Shown here: in pieces, positions 10,631-18,471 of the stretch
Layout of the letters: each line of letters starts with the position of its first letter
Position numbering within the stretch: the first letter of the stretch is position 1
Assembly (NCBI GenBank): GCA_037176725.1
Contig: JAZBRS010000060.1
Coordinates: 59,672,001 to 59,736,000, forward strand
Length of the DNA: 64,000 nucleotides
Source of the DNA: Posidonia oceanica
Taxonomy: Eukaryota; Streptophyta; Magnoliopsida; Alismatales; Posidoniaceae
Reading direction: 5' to 3'
Made by a program: the position numbers and the translations under genes
Notes under the pieces: model-generated
Databases searched by the model: none
Seen by the model: the letters and a program-made list of their open reading frames with translations, nothing else
Told to the model about the DNA's origin: nothing

Positions 10631-10657
10631 CCCCTGGTGTCGAGATGACACCAGGGG
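10631..10657. repeat. Perfect 11-bp hairpin, copy 1
   Basis: CCCCTGGTGTC (10631-10641) and GACACCAGGGG (10647-10657) are complementary around a 5-base loop. It is preceded by AAAAGATG, so the minus strand contains a PPT-like AGGGGCATC. Confidence 0.9.
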
Positions 10658-10690
10658 TTGGCCAGCGCGTCCTTGGCATCGAAAGCAGAG

Positions 10691-11345
10691 AGTGATGACA
10701 AGAGTATCGTGCTTGTCAGACGAGTAGTTTGGGGTACCAGCCCGCAAGGGATTCAGCTGAGGGCGATCAGCTGGGGACTCAGCTGGGGTGACCAGCCGAG
10801 AAGAGTGTCAGGTTGACGGACCTTTTGCCGAGCAGTTTGGGGGTGCCAGCCCGCAAGGGATTCAGCTGAGGGCGATCAGCTGGGGACTCAGCTGGGGTGA
10901 CCAGCCGAGAAGAGTGTCAGGTTGACAGACCTTTCGCCGAGCATTTTGGGGTGCCAGCCCGCAGAGATAAGGATCCAGCTGGGGGCGACCAACTGGGGAC
11001 TCGACCGGGGTGACCAACCGAGAAGAGGACTCAGCTGGGGATGATCAGCTGGGGATGATACCACCGGGCGACCAAAAGATGCCCCTGGTATCAGGATGAT
11101 ACCAGGGGATGGTCGGTGCGCCCCCGGCTTCAGGATGCAAAGACAGATAAGCGAGCGGACAGATGATAGGTTGACGGACCCATCGCCGAGCAGTTTGGGG
11201 TGCCAGCCCGCGAGGGACTCAGCTGAGGGCGATCAGCTGGGGACTCAGCTGGGGTGACCAGCCGAGAAAAGTGTCAGGTTGACGGACCTTTCGCCGGGCA
11301 GTTTGGGGTGCCAGCCCGCAAGGGATAAGGATCCAGCTGGGGATA
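10691..11345. repeat. ~108-bp tandem repeat, ~4-5 imperfect copies
   Basis: Units start near 10724, 10832, 10939, 11190 and 11298 with GAGCAGTTTGGGGTGCCAGC or a variant. They continue with CAGCTGGGG/CAGCTGAGG words and GTCAGGTTGACGGACC. The starting word has the same architecture as the array at 8656-9617: short arm, AGTTT, second arm, complement, CAG, complement. The 10970-11180 interval is a rearranged unit. Confidence 0.8.
11082..11108. repeat. Perfect 11-bp hairpin, copy 2
   Basis: CCCCTGGTATC (11082-11092) pairs with GATACCAGGGG (11098-11108) around a 5-base loop. Relative to copy 1 (10631-10657), one base in each arm changed together, keeping the stem perfect. Confidence 0.9.
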
Positions 11346-11631
11346 ACCAGCTGGGGATGCCGGACGGCGGAGCTTGGTGTCGCGAGCCTGCAGATGCTCT
11401 GGGCTCCGGATTGGGTGCTGAGGACTTCGCCGCGCTGGGATGTCTGCAAGTCTGATTAGAGGGCCCAAGATAATGATGGTGATGATATGCAATGTAGCAA
11501 AGAGTCTTGATGTGCAAGCAGAAAGCAGAAACAGTTTTTATTGATATGATCTTGATAAGTACAACGCCTGAGGCAGGCCAGAAATGTACAGCACAATTTG
11601 AAAGAAGACCCCATGATGATCGCACAAGGGC
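11346..11631 (-). other. 3' UTR segment next to the extra ORF
   Basis: This is non-repetitive sequence between the tandem arrays and the stop codon of the extra ORF. I see no gene or clear signal in it. Confidence 0.6.
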
Positions 11632-12834
11632 CTAGTCAACCCGGGCCTTCTTCGGCTGCCTGGAGTCGGGGAATAAAGGGCCGCCTGGTGGGATTTCAGT
11701 GGTCGGCCAGAGCTGTCGGACTTCTGCTTCATAATCAGGAGTGCATCCAGTACCTCTCACAGCTGCAACGTCTGTAGATTGGACCCCATGCTGCATCAAA
11801 CTAGCAAGCTTCTTGGTTGGGGCAGTTGTGCTGAGAGGGTACATCTGTAGAAGCTTGGGCGCTGTACTGTCGATGAAGGCGCCCTGCTGGAAGCCGAACT
11901 GGCGCATGACCCTGATTGGGTGGTACTCCACGCCTGCTGTGAAGCCTGGAAGAACGATCAGCCGCGTGTCGCGCGCGCTGAAAAAGACAGCGAATGGCTC
12001 GGCTGCAGAGGGGATGATACGCCAGGTCACAGCGTCGTCAGTCAGTGCTGACAGCCTCTCGTACTCTTCTTTGACGCTCTTGTCTGCTCTGGTACGAACG
12101 CTGCTGCAGTATGCTTCGAAGGCGTGTACTTGAGGGCGCAGGAAGTCCATCTCTAAGTGCGCAGTCAGCCAGACTTGTATGAGTGCTCCGCAACCGTGGA
12201 AGTGGCGGCAGCGATGAGAAATGCGGTCCAGCCCGCGATAGGTCTCTGCCAAGACAACTGGTGCCAGCTCTATGTGCTGGGTCACCACAGCTAGCGCAAT
12301 TTCTGCAACCTCAATGGCCACCGTCAGTCGGCCATGAGTGAAGATTAGTTCGCCTAGGAAGTGGATGACGAATCCTCGGAGCCACAGCTCATCTCCGAGG
12401 TCAGCACGCTTGTTCAAAATATCATCAAAGTGTGCAAGGCGAAGCATAGGCTCTGGTCCACTGGTGCAAATTAGGTGTTGTTGGCAGGCTTGAGTGGAGA
12501 GTCCAGTTAGTTGGCTCAGGACCTGGAGGTATCCGTCGCGCCTCATGAAAACAGGCGGCCCCAAGATCTTTGAAAAGCCACAGATCCGACGCACCTCTTC
12601 CAGTGTAGGTGTCAGCTTAGTCTTGCCAAAACGGAAGACATGGTACGCTGGTTTCCAGAATCTTGCAGCGGCACACAGAAGGTGGCGGCTGACTTCCACA
12701 TCAGCAGCCTTCAGCAGTTTAGTTGGTATGCCCCACAGGCACAGCTTTTCACAGTCTACTTGAGTGAGCCTGCCGATCCATTCTCGCAGGGCTTCCGAGC
12801 AATGTGCAGGAGTTAGCAGAGTAGGAAAACCCAT
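11632..12834 (-). CDS. Extra ORF: plant mobile domain / DUF7745-like protein
   Basis: This 400-residue protein starts at the first ATG (12834); upstream the frame is open only to a TTG at 12870. It has no retroviral motif. It resembles the plant-mobile-domain/DUF7745 proteins common in plant genomes and in plant Ty3/gypsy and Mutator-like elements. A tryptophan-rich block with TPTLEEV (residues 76-81) precedes a helical region, then LAETYRGLD (195-203) and a GALIQVWL segment (216-223). Biochemical function is unknown. It lies in the same sense as pol, between integrase and the 3' LTR, and is full-looking with no internal stops. The C-terminus is rich in proline and basic residues. It was probably captured from a host gene. 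The family call is from remembered similarity. Confidence 0.7.
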   Translation of the reverse strand: MGFPTLLTPAHCSEALREWIGRLTQVDCEKLCLWGIPTKLLKAADVEVSRHLLCAAARFWKPAYHVFRFGKTKLTPTLEEVRRICGFSKILGPPVFMRRDGYLQVLSQLTGLSTQACQQHLICTSGPEPMLRLAHFDDILNKRADLGDELWLRGFVIHFLGELIFTHGRLTVAIEVAEIALAVVTQHIELAPVVLAETYRGLDRISHRCRHFHGCGALIQVWLTAHLEMDFLRPQVHAFEAYCSSVRTRADKSVKEEYERLSALTDDAVTWRIIPSAAEPFAVFFSARDTRLIVLPGFTAGVEYHPIRVMRQFGFQQGAFIDSTAPKLLQMYPLSTTAPTKKLASLMQHGVQSTDVAAVRGTGCTPDYEAEVRQLWPTTEIPPGGPLFPDSRQPKKARVD

Positions 12835-14298
12835 TACGCTGATTGCAGAGGTAGAGGCTGATGGATGCAAAGCTTGAGTGTACCTGCTATCAGTAAACAG
12901 TCAGATCTCGCAGGCATATAATCTTTGATAGAAGACAAAGTCTGAAGCTGAAAAATGTAGTTTCATATGCATTTAGCAGTTGATAACGGAACATAGCAGT
13001 TAAGCACTGATAAGCAGGGGGGATTCTGTTGCAGTCTTGCGGACACGAGGGCGAGGGCTGGCAGGAGATCTGGATCAGCACAGCCTGAGTGTCGTCGACG
13101 CGCTCTGCTGGGGAGAAGTACTGTCTCAGGGCCGAAGTGTGTTGCAGAGCGAAATGATTGATGAGAAAAGAAATGACAGAAGAGGGTGCATCTATGCAGG
13201 ATGCAAGTGCTATGCTTATGAAGATGAGTAGTATTGGATGAATGAGTATGCTTGGATATATAAGTATGCTTGGGTGCCCTCAGCATACGGAGTGCTTTGG
13301 TGCCTGCTACAAAGGAAGGGAGTGGTCCTTGACTCACTGGGCCCTACTCAGACTCTTGGCTTATTGGTGGCGCTCCGGAACAGGTTGTTTGGCATTATAC
13401 AGGTGGTGATGTGGTGAGGACAGGGTACTAGCTGCACTCTCAGGACCTACACCTATTCTTTCAGCTCTCTTTTTTTTTGAAAGGTTTCTCCCTCATAGGT
13501 ATGCAGTCTTTCTCTGCCCCTAGCTAGGAGAAGGTATGTGTTTGCTCTTGGGAGGATGTGGTAGACCCCTTTTCCAGGCTTGACATGCTGGGGATCTCTA
13601 GTAAAGTATGGGGGATAGCGGTGCCTGTGTTTTTCGGGCTACCTTTGCCTTTTTCTTCTTTCTTCTTTTTTTTGTTTTGCTTGCTTTTCTCCCTTTTTTT
13701 TTGTCTTTGTTTTTGTTGTATCTCTTTTTTTTCTCTTCTTTTTTTTTTTGCTTGATCTTTTTCCTCTTTTTTTTTCAGGCTTTTGCTATCCCCATTCTGG
13801 TGGCAAAAGAAGGGTGCTTGAAATGTAATGGATTCAGATTTTGGGTCTGCTGTGTGATGGGTAGAAGGAGCAGGGTTAGACTGCACACCCCTATCTCTGG
13901 GGCCGGCTTCTGTCTTCGTCTTCTGTTCCTTGGAGGTGCCCAAACCTAGATGTCCATTCCCACTTTTTTCAAGCTCACATCCTAACATTTTTTCTCCCTC
14001 AGAGGTGTATGTCCTTGTGAGATTGGGCAGTTCGCCTGTCCTTATTGGTGGTGGCTCCCTCACTTGCTAAGACATCTAAGTAGTGCCAGGTGAGGCAGGG
14101 TGACTCTTTCCAGAGCAGGCAAGCACTTCCGGTTGTCATCACCGGGCGGAAGATGCGATATTTGAGATGACGATGATTTGAAAAGAAAGAGTGCAAGAGC
14201 TGAGAGGATGATGATGATGATTTGAAAGGAGATGAAGTAAGAGGGCGAGAATTTAAATGCAGGTGGGAGAAGGGCATCTGCAACGGGGCCGCTTTCGG
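12835..14298 (-). other. Spacer between pol and the extra ORF
   Basis: This 1.46-kb spacer has no supported gene. 13440-13790 is strongly T/C-rich on the plus strand, so the sense strand is a long A/G tract (densest about 13640-13790). Lysine/glutamate-rich frames there are low-complexity artefacts. A TATATA motif lies at 13254-13264, about 420 bp upstream of the extra ORF's ATG, and could be a weak promoter for it. Confidence 0.6.
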
Positions 14299-17200
14299 CT
14301 ACTGATAGTATTTCTTCAGATAGCAGAGGTTGACGGGCTCAGACTGCTCGACCTGGTCCATATCTTCAAGAGTTACAGCGCCTCCCGAGAAGATCTGTTT
14401 GACCACAAAGGGGCCGCGCCAATTGGGTCGGAATTTTCCTCGACCGTCAGGCAAATGAATGGCGCGCAAGACAAGGTCCCCTGGCTGAAAGCTTCTGGGC
14501 TGGACCTTCTTCAAGAATGCCCTGGCCGTCCGCTTCTGATAGCAGTGAGCGTTGTGCATGGCTTGCAATCTGCGCTCATCAATTAAGTTTAGTTGGACGC
14601 AGCGGTCTTCGACCCATTCTGCTTCTTCCAACGCAGCTTCCCGCAGGATCCGCAGAGAGGGGATCTCCACTTCAACAGGTAACACCGCTTCCATGTCGTA
14701 CACTAGAGAGTACGGGGTGGCTCCTGTAGAGGTCCGGATTGATGTCCTGTACGCCCAGAGTGCGTACGGGAGCTTGTCATGCCAATCCTTGTGGATTTCT
14801 GCCATTTTCTCTAGAATCTTGACAATGTTCTTGTTTGCAGATTCCACTGCTCCGTTCATCTGAGGCCGGTAGGGCGAGGATCGATGATGCTTGATCTTGA
14901 GACTTTGCAGGTATTCCTCGATCCTTTTGGCAATGAAGTTTGAGCCATTATCAGAGATGACAGAGTGCGGGACCCCATACCGGGCAACAATATTGTTTCT
15001 GATAAATTTTTCTGTTACCGCAGCGGTGACTGTCCTGTAAGAAGCTGCTTCCACCCACTTGGTAAAGTAATCAATCGCTACCAGAATGTAACGATGACCA
15101 TTTGAAGCAGTAGGGTGGATGGCGCCGATGACATCAATCCCCCAGGTGGAGAAAGGCCATGGCGAAGACATATTGTGCAGCTGATGTGGAGGGGCCTTGA
15201 TGAAGTTACCATGAATTTGACAGTTATGGCATCTACGCACGAACCGGCAGCAGTCGGCTTCCATGGTCTGCCAGAAATATCCTTGAAGCATGATCTTCTT
15301 GGCCAGGAGGACGCCGTTCATGTGCGGGCCACAGGTCCCCGCATGCACTTGAAGCATCAGCGTGTCGGCCTCCGATTTGTTCAGGCAGCGCAGTAGCATC
15401 TGGTTGTATGATCTTCTGTACAGCTGCCCAGCCCCTAACACATACTTTGACGCCAGACGCGCCAAAGTTCTCTTGTCTGCTGCCGTGGTATCAGGAGGAA
15501 AGTTACCAGACTCCAGGAAAGACTTTATGTCTTGATACCAGGGCTGCCCCTCTGCGGGATCCGCTTCCTCTATGCTCATGCAGTATGCAGGCTGCTCAAT
15601 GCGAGTGACTGATACATCCACAGTGCTGTCTTCTGAAATGGTGAGCCAGGATGCCAGAGTTGCTAGCGCGTCTGCATACGCGTTTTTCGCTCTGTTCAGG
15701 TACGTGAAGCGGATGCTCTTGAATTCTTTCATCAGCCTCAGCAGGTGTTCGTGATACGGCACAAGCTTGGGATCTTTTGTCTTCCATTCGCCGTTCACTT
15801 GAGAAATTACCAGCATGGCATCGCCGTGCACATGCAGCTTCTGCGCCTCATGCTCGAGGGCGACCTTCAACCCCAGGATGCACGCTTCATACTCTGCCTC
15901 GTTGTTTGTGCAAGTGAAAGTCAGCTTCCTTGCAAAAGGAGTCATTTGCCCTTGGGGCGTGGTCAGCACTGCGCCTACGCCTCGGCCCTTCTTGTTGACT
16001 GCACCATCAAAGTAGAGCTGCCATTCCTCTGCTTCTTCAGGATTTTTCTGCCCAGAGTCCTCCATTGCAAAGAGAATGTCTTCATCAGGGAACTGCGTCT
16101 GGAGGGGTTGGTATTCAGGCAGAGGGAAGTCAGCAAGATGGTCTGCCATTGCTTGACCCTTCATGGATTTCTGTGTGACGAAGGTGATGTCGTACTGAGA
16201 CAATAACACCTGCCACTTAGCACATCTGCCCACCATGGCCGGCTTCTGAAAGAGGAACTTGATAGGATCATGCCGGCATAAGAGCTGTACTGGGTATGCC
16301 ATCATGTAGTGTCTCAGCTTTTGTGCAGCCCAGACAAGTGACAAGCGAGTCTTCTCTAGTGTTGTGTACCTGGCTTCACATTCATTAAATTTCTTGCTCA
16401 GGTAGTAGATGGCGCGCTCCTTTCTACCAGATTCGTCATGTTGGCCCAAGACGGCGCCCATGGAACGTTGCGTGGTAGAAAGGTAGAGAAGCAAAGGTCT
16501 CCCCGGCGTAGGCGGGACCAGGACAGGAGGCTTGATCAACAGCTGCTTGATCTTGACAAATGCAGCCTGACACTCCTCGCTCCAGCGAATCTGCGCATTC
16601 TTCCTCAAAAGCTTGAATATGGGTTCACAGATGGGCGTAAGCTGTGCAATGAAGCGACTGATAAATTGTAAACGCCCAAGCAGACTTCTGACTTCTTTTT
16701 CGGTTCTAGGGGGTGGCATGTCCACGATGGCTTGTGCTTTCAACGGGTCCACCTCAATCCCCCTTTGGCTAACAATGTAGCCGAGCAATTTGCCAGAAGA
16801 CACCCCGAATACGCACTTCTTGGGATTCAGGCACAGCTTGTACTTTCGTAGACGATCAAAGAGCTTTCTGAGACAGGCAAGATGATCCTCGGGCTCTTTG
16901 GTTTTGGCAATCATATCGTCTACATAGACCTCCACTTCTTGGTGCATGAGGTCGTGGAATAGCGCAGTCATGGCCCTCTGATAGGTTGCACCAGCATTCT
17001 TCAGGCCGAACGGCATGACTTGGTAGCAGAAGACTCCCCAAGGGGTGATGAATGAAGTCTTTTCCATGTCCTCTTCTGCCATCTTGATCTGATTGTATCC
17101 GGAGAAGCCGTCCATGAAGGAGAGCATTTTGTGGCCCGCTGTATTGTCGACTAGGACATCAATGTGAGGCAGTGGAAAGTCGTCCTTGGGACTCGCCTTG

Positions 17201-17952
17201 TTCAGGTCCCTGTAGTCGATGCAGATCCGGATTCGGCCATCTTTCTTGGGCACAGGTACAATGTTTGCCAGCCATTCAGGATAAAGGACGACCTTCAGAA
17301 AGTTGACTCCAAGCTGCTTCATTATCTCTTCTTTGATCATGAGCAGCCATTGCGGTCGCCATCTTCTTAGTTTCTGCTTTATTGGCTTGGCATCCGGGTT
17401 TAAGGGCAGATTGTGCACCACTATCTCTATGTCAAGGCCGACCATATCTTCATAACTCCAGGCGAAGACATCCGCATACTCTTTCAGGAACGCGATGAAT
17501 TCAGCTCGAGCCTGGGCGGACAGCTGGGCACTGATGCAAACTTCTCTGACTTCCTCAGCCGTGCCAATATTAACAACCTCCGTTTCTTCTTCAACATGGA
17601 GGTTGGGGCCTTCTGGGTCGTCGTCATGGGGCCGGAACTCGGGCAAAGGTTCGTCAGTCTCATCTATGCCCGTATCATCCTCTTCTCCATAAGCGATAAG
17701 TTCTGAGAGGATCTCTTTCTCAAAAGAAGGGCTTGTGACGTCGAAAGAGTGCATGTGTTCCGCTGCTTGACCCTGGTGACGCTTCAGGATGGTCACGCTC
17801 ACTCGAGTATTCTTGTAGCCTCGGTGCGCGACCTTCGTCCCAGCAACTCCTTCTACTGCTTGCTCTGGCCTGACTGATTCTGCTGAGTGCTCTGCTGATT
17901 CTACTGAGGGCTTAGCTGATACTGCTGCTGGTACTGCTGACTGCTCTGCTAA
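14299..17952 (-). CDS. pol: Pol: reverse transcriptase, RNase H, archaeal-type RNase H, integrase
   Basis: The frame is open from the TAG at 17955-17953 and has no start ATG of its own near the N-terminus, so it is likely made as part of a Gag-Pol polyprotein. Numbering from the GTG at 17802: the RT has D231 in MDGFSGYNQI and YVDD at 293-296. A first RNase H (about 436-555) has YLSTTQRSMGAVL where the catalytic aspartate is expected, so it looks degenerate. A second RNase H (about 594-720) keeps D599, E637, D661 and D711. Two RNase H domains with the first decayed is the hallmark of the Tat lineage. Integrase has a zinc-binding H820/H827/C858/C861 and a catalytic D890, D951, E987 with 35 residues between the last two. 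A GPY/F-like RGPF follows at 1129-1132. There is no internal stop or frameshift, so the enzymes look intact. Confidence 0.95.
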   Translation of the reverse strand, partial: LAEQSAVPAAVSAKPSVESAEHSAESVRPEQAVEGVAGTKVAHRGYKNTRVSVTILKRHQGQAAEHMHSFDVTSPSFEKEILSELIAYGEEDDTGIDETDEPLPEFRPHDDDPEGPNLHVEEETEVVNIGTAEEVREVCISAQLSAQARAEFIAFLKEYADVFAWSYEDMVGLDIEIVVHNLPLNPDAKPIKQKLRRWRPQWLLMIKEEIMKQLGVNFLKVVLYPEWLANIVPVPKKDGRIRICIDYRDLNKASPKDDFPLPHIDVLVDNTAGHKMLSFMDGFSGYNQIKMAEEDMEKTSFITPWGVFCYQVMPFGLKNAGATYQRAMTALFHDLMHQEVEVYVDDMIAKTKEPEDHLACLRKLFDRLRKYKLCLNPKKCVFGVSSGKLLGYIVSQRGIEVDPLKAQAIVDMPPPRTEKEVRSLLGRLQFISRFIAQLTPICEPIFKLLRKNAQIRWSEECQAAFVKIKQLLIKPPVLVPPTPGRPLLLYLSTTQRSMGAVLGQHDESGRKERAIYYLSKKFNECEARYTTLEKTRLSLVWAAQKLRHYMMAYPVQLLCRHDPIKFLFQKPAMVGRCAKWQVLLSQYDITFVTQKSMKGQAMADHLADFPLPEYQPLQTQFPDEDILFAMEDSGQKNPEEAEEWQLYFDGAVNKKGRGVGAVLTTPQGQMTPFARKLTFTCTNNEAEYEACILGLKVALEHEAQKLHVHGDAMLVISQVNGEWKTKDPKLVPYHEHLLRLMKEFKSIRFTYLNRAKNAYADALATLASWLTISEDSTVDVSVTRIEQPAYCMSIEEADPAEGQPWYQDIKSFLESGNFPPDTTAADKRTLARLASKYVLGAGQLYRRSYNQMLLRCLNKSEADTLMLQVHAGTCGPHMNGVLLAKKIMLQGYFWQTMEADCCRFVRRCHNCQIHGNFIKAPPHQLHNMSSPWPFSTWGIDVIGAIHPTASNGHRYILVAIDYFTKWVEAASYRTVTAAVTEKFIRNNIVARYGVPHSVISDNGSNFIAKRIEEYLQSLKIKHHRSSPYRPQMNGAVESANKNIVKILEKMAEIHKDWHDKLPYALWAYRTSIRTSTGATPYSLVYDMEAVLPVEVEIPSLRILREAALEEAEWVEDRCVQLNLIDERRLQAMHNAHCYQKRTARAFLKKVQPRSFQPGDLVLRAIHLPDGRGKFRPNWRGPFVVKQIFSGGAVTLEDMDQVEQSEPVNLCYLKKYYQ

Positions 17953-18471
17953 CTATGCTGCTGGGGCTGCTGAGGTATTCTGCTCTGCTGCTGCTGCATC
18001 TACTGCTGGTGCTCCCCCCTCTGGGTCTTCTAGTGTGCTTGTGGAGGATATGCCAGACTGGCGGCTGATCTGGTTACTGCCGCTCGGTATATTGCTCAGG
18101 TGAGGCATGGGTTGCACAAACCACCTAGACCCGCCTTCTGGTTGAAGAGTGATGAGCTCATCTGGTCTAGGGGAGTCCGGCGCTGCTGAGTCTTCTAGGA
18201 CCATGATAGAGGCATGGTCCTCTTGCAGAGGAGGGTCCATGACCACGGCTTTCCCTTTCCTTTCTGCAGCTTGGTGATCTGCCAGGTCATCTGCTATCGA
18301 CTTGAGTTGTTCTTGATAAAGCAACTCCAAGTCGGACATCCAGGAATCGACCTGGGCTTCTATCGCCACTCCTTCTTCTTCGTCCGAGGGGGAGTCGACG
18401 TAGTAGGCGCCGAGGGCCTGCGGCACTGGCCCGGCTGCAAGATGGATCGCCGCCCTTGGAGTCTGCATGAT
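17953..18471 (-). CDS. Linker segment between protease and RT, bounded by two TAG codons
   Basis: This is the same reading frame as gag-pro and pol. It opens after the TAG at 18474-18472 (an ATG follows at 18468) and closes at the TAG at 17955-17953. The encoded ~172 residues are acidic and alanine/serine/proline-rich with no recognised domain. In Ogre elements an intron lies between protease and RT, and this region could be part of one. Alternatively the two TAGs are read through or are inactivating mutations of CAG codons. Confidence 0.6.
   Translation of the reverse strand: MMQTPRAAIHLAAGPVPQALGAYYVDSPSDEEEGVAIEAQVDSWMSDLELLYQEQLKSIADDLADHQAAERKGKAVVMDPPLQEDHASIMVLEDSAAPDSPRPDELITLQPEGGSRWFVQPMPHLSNIPSGSNQISRQSGISSTSTLEDPEGGAPAVDAAAAEQNTSAAPAA

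Noticed and set aside
13524..14063. Lys/Glu-rich ORF on the minus strand between the extra ORF and pol
   Set aside because: It translates the A/G-rich tract and has no recognisable fold or conserved motif.
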